25,018 bases of DNA, from the NCBI GenBank assembly GCA_900317015.1, contig ONFH01000051.1, positions 1 to 25,018 of the forward strand. Direction: 5' to 3'. The stretch comes from an uncultured Erysipelotrichaceae bacterium (lineage in GTDB: Bacteria; Bacillota_I; Bacilli_A; Erysipelotrichales; Coprobacillaceae). A model generated the notes under the pieces. That model ran no database searches and had not been told where the DNA came from. It saw only the letters and a list, made by a program, of their open reading frames with translations. This document shows, piece by piece, positions 1 to 6,552 of this stretch; positions within the stretch are counted from its first letter, which is position 1, and each line of letters opens with the position of its first letter. Position numbers and translations under genes: made by a program.

Positions 1-9
1 TGACATTAA

Positions 10-52
10 AAAAGGCGGAATGCATTGATTACATCAATATATTTCGCCTTTT
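10..52 (-). terminator. Rho-independent terminator-like hairpin at left edge
   Basis: AAAAGGCGGAAT at 10-21 pairs with ATTTCGCCTTTT at 41-52, with one G-T wobble. An inner stem ATTGAT (24-29) / ATCAAT (33-38) closes on a 3-base loop. A-rich and T-rich flanks make it usable on either strand. On the minus strand it would end the transcript running through the small reading frames at 91-253. Confidence 0.6.
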
Positions 53-90
53 ATACCTTCTCAACTGTAAAACGAGAGATTGTAACAGGT

Positions 91-180
91 TTAAGCCATA
101 TTCTCAATTACATTCCAAAAAATAGTATACAATGAAAAAGGATCAGCACCAATCTGTTGACCCTTATAAACTTTAGGCAT
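91..180 (-). CDS. Possible 29-residue peptide or frameshifted tail
   Basis: A minus-strand ATG at 178-180 opens 29 codons ending with TAA at 91-93. The peptide starts MPKVYKGQQIGADPF and ends FWNVIENMA. Its ATG overlaps by 8 bases the stop of the hydrophobic frame 173-253, and a terminator follows at 10-52. The ribosome site is weak (GGTAAAGGCG). Joining the two frames by a single frameshift would give one small membrane protein of roughly 55 residues, so this may be the tail of a broken or frameshifted gene and not a gene of its own. The family is not recognised. Confidence 0.25.
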   Translation of the reverse strand: MPKVYKGQQIGADPFSLYTIFWNVIENMA

Positions 181-253
181 CGCCTTTACCGATAGAAAAC
201 GTTAAAATACCAATAATGATCATAAATAGGAATACATACTGCCATTTCATCAT
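173..253 (-). CDS. Possible 26-residue membrane peptide
   Basis: Two consecutive ATG codons (251-253 and 248-250) open a frame reading MMKWQYVFLFMIIIGILTFS and ending GKGDA-stop at 173-175. It is a single hydrophobic segment of about 17 residues flanked by short polar ends. The A-rich AAAAGAACGT upstream is a poor ribosome site, and no clear promoter is seen. A competing frame covers the same bases (186-377). The composition looks like a real membrane helix, but a gene this short cannot be confirmed from sequence alone. It may be the N-terminal part of a frameshifted gene continuing into 91-180. Confidence 0.3.
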   Translation of the reverse strand: MMKWQYVFLFMIIIGILTFSIGKGDA

Positions 254-400
254 ACGTTCTTTTAGAATGGCCACTCATCGCAAAAACATAAGTGTACACC
301 CAGCTTTTTCCATATTTTTTCTTTCGGTCAGTTTCCCCAGCGTGATCAAGGTCACTGGTTTCTAAGATACTGATCATAATGAAAATAATCGCAAATGTAC

Positions 401-431
401 TTTAAAAAAATCACCTAAAAAAGGTGATTTT
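401..431 (-). terminator. Terminator after the hydrolase-fold gene
   Basis: AAAATCACC (407-415) pairs with GGTGATTTT (423-431) around an A-rich loop. On the minus strand the hairpin is followed by a run of T (complement of 404-410). It lies immediately after the stop codon of the gene at 432-1211. Confidence 0.85.
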
Positions 432-1211
432 CTAGTATTTATTTAAGATATGATCGATGTAACCTTTATAACGCTTTGGATCTAGTGTTAACATCATGCA
501 GTAGTAGCTGTTCTTAATTTCAATAAAGTTCGCAAAAGGATAATGATCGAATAAGGAATCCTTCACATAATAAGCTAATGAAGAACAGCCATAAAAGAAA
601 ACGGAACGATGCATCATATCCTTGTCCATCTTCATGACCGGATAATCGACAATATCGGCGATAAAATGACTGATTGTCTCTTTATTGACAAACTGTGCTA
701 CTTCATACATATCGGCGATCAGCACATCATAACGGTCCCCGTAAGGACCTAAAAGCTTTTGAATGATCTCATTATGGATCAAAGCTTTCTTAAAGACAGG
801 ATAGCTGCTCGTCTTGACTTCACTCACCAGCGTCCATAAACGGGTCTCTAACATATGTCGTAAAAATGGGACGACATGATAGAATGAAGCCGATTCATAA
901 AAATAGAAGTCACTAAAATCCGGATGATTTTTGGCGATCTCCATAACGATCGCACAGCCGGTAGAAACGCCTAAGACCATACGGACATGATAGATTTTTC
1001 GAATCTTTAGCTGATAGAGAAGATCCTGACAGGCAGGTTTGGCACCCGGATAGGTCGTTCCTTTGAGGCAGCCATCTAAGGTCACGACAAGAACATAATA
1101 GTTGTTTGCCAAAAGCTTCGATAAGCCCTCTAAACTTTTGTAAGTGGCGATCGGTCCAGGAATCATGAGGATCGTTTCATTTTGAGGATCACCATACTTA
1201 GTCAGATGCAT
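432..1211 (-). CDS. Alpha/beta-hydrolase-fold protein, probably degenerate active site
   Basis: This 259-residue soluble protein has the layout of an alpha/beta hydrolase. There is an early strand ending MIPGP (residues 16-20, oxyanion region), then LVVTLDGCLKG, then a nucleophile elbow LGVSTGCA with Ser83 in G-x-S-x-G, and a helical cap at about 110-190. The C-terminal end PKRYKGYIDHI resembles the helix that follows the catalytic histidine. At the histidine position there is only YYCMM (236-240), and no clear acid follows the strand VFFYGCSS. The triad therefore looks incomplete and the substrate is unknown. The ATG at 1209-1211 is preferred. A TTG in the same frame at 1247 would add 12 residues but lies inside the upstream membrane gene, which overlaps this one by 14 bases. 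That overlap suggests translational coupling. Confidence 0.75.
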   Translation of the reverse strand: MHLTKYGDPQNETILMIPGPIATYKSLEGLSKLLANNYYVLVVTLDGCLKGTTYPGAKPACQDLLYQLKIRKIYHVRMVLGVSTGCAIVMEIAKNHPDFSDFYFYESASFYHVVPFLRHMLETRLWTLVSEVKTSSYPVFKKALIHNEIIQKLLGPYGDRYDVLIADMYEVAQFVNKETISHFIADIVDYPVMKMDKDMMHRSVFFYGCSSLAYYVKDSLFDHYPFANFIEIKNSYYCMMLTLDPKRYKGYIDHILNKY

Positions 1212-1362
1212 TCTTTTTATACACCACAAACAAAGCGATGCCGCCAATAGCTAAGCAAACTGCGCCAATGACAAGCAGGACCATAATTTTTGTAATAAGG
1301 GCCACCGTAAAAAGAATGATGGCTAATAGATCAAAGATTCCAGGTATGATCAGCTTCTTCAT
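1198..1362 (-). CDS. Small two-helix membrane protein (54 residues)
   Basis: ATG at 1360-1362 follows a strong ribosome site (GAGGTGAG, 5-6 bases upstream). The frame encodes MKKLIIPGIFDLLAIILF, then a short TKIM turn, a second hydrophobic stretch of about 20 residues ending ALFVVY, and a polar tail KKNASD. The stop TAA at 1198-1200 lies inside the next gene, giving a 14-base overlap (1198-1211). Two transmembrane helices with short ends are predicted. No family is recognised. The overlap and shared transcript suggest it works with, or regulates translation of, the hydrolase-fold protein that follows. The strong ribosome site and overlap make it a convincing gene despite its size. Confidence 0.75.
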   Translation of the reverse strand: MKKLIIPGIFDLLAIILFTVALITKIMVLLVIGAVCLAIGGIALFVVYKKNASD

Positions 1363-1432
1363 GTTACTCACCTCACATATAATAGTTTATCAAAAATATA
1401 TAAAAAAGTAAGCAATTTCTATGCCTACAAAA

Positions 1433-1455
1433 AAAGTGGAGGTCTTCTCCACTTT
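1433..1455 (-). terminator. Terminator of the mltG-greA operon
   Basis: AAAGTGGAG (1433-1441) pairs perfectly with CTCCACTTT (1447-1455) around a 5-base loop. On the minus strand a run of T follows (complement of 1428-1435). It sits 7 bases after the greA stop. Confidence 0.9.
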
Positions 1456-1461
1456 GATGTA

Positions 1462-1938
1462 TTATGCAGAAATCTTTGTGATTTTCACATCGTAAGGAAC
1501 TGCGACCCCAACAGTAACAGTTTCCCCTACACGATGATCTAAAACAGCTTTTGCTAAAGGAGATTCGTTAGAGATCTTCCCATTAAGTGGGTCTGTTTCA
1601 GTTGAACCAACGATACGGTATGCTTCTTCTTCAGCATCTGGTTCTGAAAGATCAAGAATCGTAACGACAGAACCAAGTTTTACAGTATCGCTGTCACCTT
1701 CATCTTCGATGACAGTGGCATGTAATAACATGGCATCGATTTCTTTGATACGCGCTTCGATACGTGCCTGTTCATCTCTGGCTGCATCGTAGTCGGCGTT
1801 TTCTGATAAGTCACCTTGAGATCTTGCTAAAACAAGGGCTTCTCTATTTTCCACACGGTCAACGTTGACTAAGTGTTCACGTTCTGCTTTTAATTTCTCA
1901 ATACCTTCACGGGTCAGTAAGATTTGTTCGTTATCCAT
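1462..1938 (-). CDS. greA: Transcription elongation factor GreA
   Basis: GreA binds the secondary channel of RNA polymerase and stimulates cleavage of backtracked transcripts. The 158-residue product has the expected size. An N-terminal antiparallel coiled coil (about 1-75) carries GDLSENADYDAARDEQ, with the tip acidic residues D and E in the SENADY region. A C-terminal FKBP-like domain contains LGSVVTILDL, IVGSTETDPLNGKISNESPLAKAVL and the terminal GETVTV region. The ATG at 1936-1938 is chosen because GAGGTG lies about 6 bases upstream. A GTG three codons earlier lies inside that ribosome site. It is the last gene of the mltG operon, 41 bases after udk, the same order as in B. subtilis. Confidence 0.96.
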   Translation of the reverse strand: MDNEQILLTREGIEKLKAEREHLVNVDRVENREALVLARSQGDLSENADYDAARDEQARIEARIKEIDAMLLHATVIEDEGDSDTVKLGSVVTILDLSEPDAEEEAYRIVGSTETDPLNGKISNESPLAKAVLDHRVGETVTVGVAVPYDVKITKISA

Positions 1939-1979
1939 TTGTTTCACCTCGATTTAAAAATATATCATAGTTTCTTTCT

Positions 1980-2603
1980 TTATTCAATAATACTACGGAT
2001 CTTTGTAATGAGTAAGTCGATGGCGACCACATTCTCTCCCCCACGTGGGATGATGATGTGGGCGTACTTCTTCGATGGCTCAATGAACTGATCATGCATT
2101 GGCTTTACGGTATTTAAATACTGTTCGCAAACGGATTCAAGTGAACGTCCACGTTCCTGAATATCACGTTTTAATCGTCTGATGAAGCGAATATCAGCTT
2201 CTGTGTCGACATAAACAAGGATATCACACTGTTCTCTGACTCTTTCTTCAGCTAAGACAAAGATGCCTTCTAGGATGATAACATCACGGTTCTTGATGAT
2301 CTCTGTCTTTTTAGAACGCGTATGCTGCGTATAGTCATAGATCGGCTTTTCGACCGTTTCCTTATTTTTTAACATCTTTAAATGTTCAACTAATAGGTCC
2401 GTATCGAAAGCGAGTGGATGATCGTAGTTCGTCTTAACACGTTCACTCATCGGTTTATCTGACTGATCTTTATAATAATCATCCTGTTTAAGGATGCTCA
2501 CACGATGTTTTCCTTTAAATGCTTCATAAACTTTAGCGGCAATAGATGTCTTACCTGATGCGCTGCCGCCAGCAACACCAATGATAATGGCATGATCTCT
2601 CAT
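1980..2603 (-). CDS. udk: Uridine kinase
   Basis: Udk phosphorylates uridine and cytidine to UMP and CMP in the pyrimidine salvage pathway. The 207-residue protein is the family's usual length. A Walker A motif GGSASGKTS lies at residues 12-20. It is followed by the family signatures LKQDDYYKD, NYDHPLAFD (nucleoside binding), PIYDYTQHTR and ILEGIFVL (Walker B-like). The lid-type region has DIRFIRRLKRDIQERGRSLESV. It starts 2 bases after the stop of trhP2, so the two are cotranscribed and probably translationally coupled. Linkage of udk to trhP and greA is conserved in Bacillota. It does not in itself imply a role in tRNA modification. Confidence 0.96.
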   Translation of the reverse strand: MRDHAIIIGVAGGSASGKTSIAAKVYEAFKGKHRVSILKQDDYYKDQSDKPMSERVKTNYDHPLAFDTDLLVEHLKMLKNKETVEKPIYDYTQHTRSKKTEIIKNRDVIILEGIFVLAEERVREQCDILVYVDTEADIRFIRRLKRDIQERGRSLESVCEQYLNTVKPMHDQFIEPSKKYAHIIIPRGGENVVAIDLLITKIRSIIE

Positions 2604-2605
2604 GA

Positions 2606-3853
2606 TTATTTGACCTTCCTTCCCATATCATTCAAGAAGACCTTCTCCGGTACTGGAATATAAAGGATCTCCATTGGATGGTTGGCTTTTTCCACCAGTT
2701 CTTTGTCCTCATTATAAATCTTATCGATCTCAAAATAAAGGTTCTTATGCACCGGAGAAAAGATCTCTACTTTATCATGAAGTTTAAAGTAGTTACGCTG
2801 TTCCACCATGGCGAGGCCAGTCTTTTCATCATAGTCTAAGACTCTGAGTACGAATTCCTGAGTGGGATGTTCATCTCTTAAGTTAAAGAGCTGGAATGTA
2901 TCATCTGGTGTTTTGTCGTAGAAGCCTTCACAGAAAGCACGATTGGCAGCTTTCTCTAATTCTTCAACATAGCCTTCATCCTTGAAATGATCAGGATCTT
3001 CACAATAGGTATCAATGAGCTTACGGTAAGTCGAAACGACCGTCGCAATATAATGAAGGGACTTCATGCGCCCTTCGATCTTTAGAGAATCAATGCCGAT
3101 CTCACATAATTCTCCAATATGATGAACGAGACACATATCTTTAGAAGACATGGAAAATGGAATATCATCTTCACTAGCGTTGATCTTTTGCCCATTACTG
3201 AAGATATCATAATACCAGCGGCAGGACTGCGAACAGCCGCCTCTGTTGGCATCTCGTCTTGAGAAGTAGTTTGATAACATGCATCGACCAGAATAAGCGA
3301 TACACATCGCTCCATGAATAAAGTATTCTAAATCGATCTTTGGACATCTTTTACGGATCAGCTTTAAGTCCTTAATGCCTGTTTCACGTCCTAAGACGAC
3401 ACGATCCATCCCCATCTCCTGATAGAAATGAATGGCTTCAGAATTAAGGGTCGACATCTGCGTAGAAACATGGACTTCTAATTTCAAGCCCATATCCTTT
3501 GCTAAAGTCATGATATAAGGATCGGCCACAATAATGGCTTTGACGCCAATATCATCTAAGGCCTGTAAATATTCTCTGATGCCTTCTAAGTTATCATTAT
3601 GTAAGATGATATTACATGTGACATGAATATCCGCATGATGTTCGTTGGCAAATGCTACCGCCTCTTTAATATCTTCTAAAGAGAAGTTAGAAGCAGCGGA
3701 ACGTAAAGAAAATTCTTTCCCGCCAATGAAGACCGCATCAGCGCCATATAAAATAGCGATCTTTAATTTTTCTAAGGAACCCGCTGGCGCTAAGAGTTCC
3801 GGTTTTTTAATGATCATGCGATGACCATCAGGTGCTCTTTTACATAGTGCCAT
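2606..3853 (-). CDS. trhP2: tRNA U34 hydroxylase subunit TrhP2 (U32 family)
   Basis: This 415-residue protein is annotated historically as peptidase U32 or collagenase-like. The family (E. coli TrhP/YegQ, B. subtilis YrrO) is now known to make 5-hydroxyuridine at tRNA position 34, using prephenate and needing iron-sulfur supply. Visible features are PELLAPAGSLEKLKIAILYG near the N-terminus, the barrel strand ADAVFIGG, and the conserved block HGAMCIAYSGRCMLSNYF...GGCSQSCRW. That block has four cysteines (184, 191, 207, 211), the presumed cluster ligands. KIEGRMKS and the C-terminal EIFSPVHKN barrel region follow. The ATG at 3851-3853 is preferred because AGGAGG lies 7 bases upstream. An ATG seven codons earlier precedes that ribosome site. 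It overlaps the upstream TrmR-TrhP1 fusion gene by 14 bases. Confidence 0.93.
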   Translation of the reverse strand: MALCKRAPDGHRMIIKKPELLAPAGSLEKLKIAILYGADAVFIGGKEFSLRSAASNFSLEDIKEAVAFANEHHADIHVTCNIILHNDNLEGIREYLQALDDIGVKAIIVADPYIMTLAKDMGLKLEVHVSTQMSTLNSEAIHFYQEMGMDRVVLGRETGIKDLKLIRKRCPKIDLEYFIHGAMCIAYSGRCMLSNYFSRRDANRGGCSQSCRWYYDIFSNGQKINASEDDIPFSMSSKDMCLVHHIGELCEIGIDSLKIEGRMKSLHYIATVVSTYRKLIDTYCEDPDHFKDEGYVEELEKAANRAFCEGFYDKTPDDTFQLFNLRDEHPTQEFVLRVLDYDEKTGLAMVEQRNYFKLHDKVEIFSPVHKNLYFEIDKIYNEDKELVEKANHPMEILYIPVPEKVFLNDMGRKVK

Positions 3854-5363
3854 GATTGTCCCTCCTTTTGACATCTTCTAAACGATATAATGTCGAATCA
3901 TTTAAGAAACCACGATCGAGCGGTTTTGAGATCTTGCGCATCATCGCTAAATAATCTTTCATACGATGCACGTATTCCTGTGAACCCACTTCATTATAAA
4001 GTCTTAAACATTCAGAATAAGCATGCGTCACTTCAATGGCTTCAATGTTGCTCATATAGTTTGTTTCAATATAGAGATAGTCAAAGATGGACAGATCATG
4101 TAGTAAATCTAAGGTATAGAGTTTATTTTCACTATAGACGGTCGTCCCTCTTTCATCTTCGTAAATATGTACATGATAATCACTTTCACGTGCTTCCAGC
4201 ATGACATGATCAAGATCAAAGTCTTTATGGACAGCATTTTCGTATGACTGTAAAAGATGACGCTTTGAGCTCATCATATACTGCACACCATGTCCCTGAA
4301 TCATTAATGGAATATTGACATGCTTCTTGATCTCAATCTGTTCTTCTAAAGGAATCTCTTTAGCAACCCAGGCGCTAGAAATGCCTAATTCTTCTAAGAC
4401 ATTTAATGTCTTATAGTTGGTATTGAGCGTCATTGGGGCATACATTAAATCAAGATCATCATAACGATTCTTAACATAATGCAGCACCGCAAAGTCCTGG
4501 AATAAGAGTCCCTTGACATTCATTTTGGCATACGCATCAATCACCCGTTTTAACTTGGGAATCTCATGTTCATCATAAAGACCATTGAGCATGACATATA
4601 AGTCAGGAATACGCTGACTCATTTCTTCAATTTCTTCTAACGTGAATTTATGAAGCGTATAGGCACTCATTGGGCCGCCAACGATGATACGTTTGACGCC
4701 TAATTGTAAATAATCATAAAGATAACTGATATCATTTAAATGAACGGCTAACTTTAAAGTATGTTTCTTTTTGGTGATCACGCAAAGACCATCGCCAACG
4801 GGAATATAGTCGACATGATAGTCATCATTACGTTTGATCCATTTACGGAAACGTTCGATCTTGCGTACTAACGCTTTGGTATTACGGTTGCTGGCCTTTT
4901 CGGGATCTTCGACCATACCATGAAAATCTAAATTATCGACAATGACGATACCATCGTCTTTGACAAAGTGAATATACTTTTCAAAGAAACGTCTATACTG
5001 AGCTTTTGCGGCATCAATAAAAAGGACATCATAAGATGCCCCTTTCAGTCTGCTGGTATCAAAAGTCAGTGCATCGTCATGATAAATGGTAATGGCATCG
5101 TTTAAATGAGCTTCATCGATATGGACAACAGCCTCTTTATAACAAGCCTCATTGCGTTCGATCGTATCGACATGAAGGCCAGGTACATTGGCGGCCATCA
5201 TCATTGACGAATAACCGATGGCGGAGCCGATCTCTAAAACAGACTGCGCCTTTCTTTTCTTTAGCTCATCAATGATAAACGTAATGCCTTCTTTAAATAT
5301 GACTGGAATGTTACGCTCACGCGCACTCTTCTCTAATGCATCAAATTCGATCATTAATACCAC
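3840..5363 (-). CDS. TrmR-TrhP1 fusion: tRNA U34 O-methyltransferase + U32 subunit
   Basis: A 507-residue protein in which two proteins normally encoded by separate genes are joined. Residues 1 to about 198 form a class I O-methyltransferase of the TrmR/YrrM type: LEIGSAIGYSS (43-53) binds SAM, Asp117 in FIDAAK and Asp143-Asn144 in IVDNLDFHG fit the metal site, and PVGDGL (188-193) is the typical end. Residues about 201-507 match the YrrN/TrhP1 branch of U32: GVKRIIVGGP, IQGHGVQYMMSSKR, and PLDRGFLNDSTLY at the C-terminus. TrhP1 lacks the four-cysteine cluster seen in TrhP2, as here. The junction KKKHTLKLAV holds no stop and no start codon. Translation starts at GTG 5361-5363 (AAAGGAG 5 bases upstream) or ATG 5352-5354, which overlaps the mltG stop as TAATG. 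The protein should make and methylate ho5U34. Confidence 0.92.
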   Translation of the reverse strand: MVLMIEFDALEKSARERNIPVIFKEGITFIIDELKKRKAQSVLEIGSAIGYSSMMMAANVPGLHVDTIERNEACYKEAVVHIDEAHLNDAITIYHDDALTFDTSRLKGASYDVLFIDAAKAQYRRFFEKYIHFVKDDGIVIVDNLDFHGMVEDPEKASNRNTKALVRKIERFRKWIKRNDDYHVDYIPVGDGLCVITKKKHTLKLAVHLNDISYLYDYLQLGVKRIIVGGPMSAYTLHKFTLEEIEEMSQRIPDLYVMLNGLYDEHEIPKLKRVIDAYAKMNVKGLLFQDFAVLHYVKNRYDDLDLMYAPMTLNTNYKTLNVLEELGISSAWVAKEIPLEEQIEIKKHVNIPLMIQGHGVQYMMSSKRHLLQSYENAVHKDFDLDHVMLEARESDYHVHIYEDERGTTVYSENKLYTLDLLHDLSIFDYLYIETNYMSNIEAIEVTHAYSECLRLYNEVGSQEYVHRMKDYLAMMRKISKPLDRGFLNDSTLYRLEDVKRRDNHGTM

Positions 5364-6406
5364 TTATTCTCCTTTACTGCTTTTTGATGTTCCTTATAAG
5401 TCTTGGAATAGATGACACTACCATCTTTCTTCGCAAAGAAATAGTAGTAGTCAGACTTCTGATAGTTGATGACACTGTTTAATGTCTTATCCTGAATCGT
5501 CGCAATTGGACCGATTGGTAAGCCTTTATGCTTATACGTGTTGTAAGGTGATTTGACTTTTAACATCTTGGCGGTTACTTTAACTCCCGTACGGTTTAAA
5601 GCATAGTTGACAGTGACATCTGAACCTAGATACATATTCTTCTTAATACGATTCAAGAAGACACCGGTAATAATTGGTGCATCCTTGTCATACAACGTTT
5701 CTCTTTCGACAATAGAAGATAATGTTAAGAACTGATGTACAGAATAATGCATTTTGGCGATTCCATCGCGATATTTACTTAAATGGGCATCCATTGCATC
5801 TAATAACTTAGTCGTTAGATCCTGAACTGTCAAATTCTTTTCATTGATATAGTATGTTTCTGGGAAGAAGTAGCCTTCTAATGGCTGCTTGATGCCCTTC
5901 TTTAAGATATCATCAGTTAGGAACCAGTACTTATTAATTAATGTCTTTAAATAAGCCTGATCGTTCCAAACCTTTAAAACGTCTTCAGTTGTGACCGTCT
6001 TGTCATCAGATTTTGTTAAAGCGGCGGCAACGGCTGGGGCGATCTCGTTGATCGTCTTGCCATCCTTGATCTGCAGCTTGTTATTGACGACATAACGGCT
6101 GTCGGCTGTATGCATGACCTTTAACATCTGTTCAAAGCTCATGTTTTTATTTAAACGGTAAGTGTTGGCACGTAATGTCACGCCATGAAATTTTGTATAA
6201 ATACGAGCTGCATAACTGCTTGTTAAGAGCCCTGCTTTTTCTAACTTCTTGATCATTGTTGAACAGTTTTCACCGTTTTCAACGATCACGACAACTTCCT
6301 GACTCTTTTTATCGACAGGGTCATAAACGGAATGATGATAATAAAATAAACTTCCCCCAGCAATAATCACTAGACAAAGTATAATTAACACTATTTTTTT
6401 CAACAT
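5354..6406 (-). CDS. mltG: Endolytic transglycosylase MltG (YceG-like)
   Basis: MltG cleaves nascent peptidoglycan glycan strands at the membrane and is thought to set strand length. The 350-residue protein has a short cytoplasmic start, one transmembrane helix (about residues 4-23), a LysM-like region (about 36-100, NGENCSTMIKKLEKAGL), and the catalytic YceG domain. Diagnostic motifs are LEGYFFPETY (176-185), LSSIVERET (229-237) with the catalytic glutamate, VFLNRIKKNMYLGSDVTVNYAL, and SPYNTYKHKGLPIGPI (286-301). The ribosome site GAGGAG lies about 9 bases before ATG 6404-6406. It leads an operon with the tRNA-modification genes, udk and greA. Its order matches B. subtilis yrrL, except that here it has its own promoter after a terminator. 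Confidence 0.95.
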   Translation of the reverse strand: MLKKIVLIILCLVIIAGGSLFYYHHSVYDPVDKKSQEVVVIVENGENCSTMIKKLEKAGLLTSSYAARIYTKFHGVTLRANTYRLNKNMSFEQMLKVMHTADSRYVVNNKLQIKDGKTINEIAPAVAAALTKSDDKTVTTEDVLKVWNDQAYLKTLINKYWFLTDDILKKGIKQPLEGYFFPETYYINEKNLTVQDLTTKLLDAMDAHLSKYRDGIAKMHYSVHQFLTLSSIVERETLYDKDAPIITGVFLNRIKKNMYLGSDVTVNYALNRTGVKVTAKMLKVKSPYNTYKHKGLPIGPIATIQDKTLNSVINYQKSDYYYFFAKKDGSVIYSKTYKEHQKAVKENKWY

Positions 6407-6427
6407 AAAACAATTCTCCTCGCTTGC

Positions 6428-6456
6428 ATTATATAGGAAATGACCATTTGATGAAA
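6428..6456 (-). promoter_or_regulatory. Predicted sigma-A promoter of the mltG operon
   Basis: Minus-strand -10 TATAAT (6428-6433) lies 17 bases from a weak -35 TTTCAT (6451-6456), about 22 bases upstream of the mltG start. It follows the terminator at 6537-6552, so the mltG operon can be expressed separately from the ireB operon. Confidence 0.55.
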
Positions 6457-6536
6457 GGATAGTGATGATTTTTAAACATATTTAAGTTTGCATTTAAGGT
6501 ATATTTAAGGCATGTATGTCGCCTTATAAAGAAAAA

Positions 6537-6552
6537 AAGGGCTTTTGCCCTT
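6537..6552 (-). terminator. Terminator of the ireB-ruvX-lactonase operon
   Basis: AAGGGC (6537-6542) pairs with GCCCTT (6547-6552) around TTTT, followed on the minus strand by seven T. The hairpin begins within the lactonase stop codon. Confidence 0.85.

Noticed and set aside
186..377. 63-codon minus-strand frame before the left terminator
   Set aside because: It lacks a ribosome site, has no recognisable domain, and competes with a more membrane-like frame at 173-253. Treated as unsupported, though it may be part of a decayed gene.
2606..3853. Annotation as secreted collagenase or U32 peptidase
   Set aside because: There is no signal peptide. The four-cysteine block and gene neighbourhood fit the TrhP tRNA hydroxylase branch.
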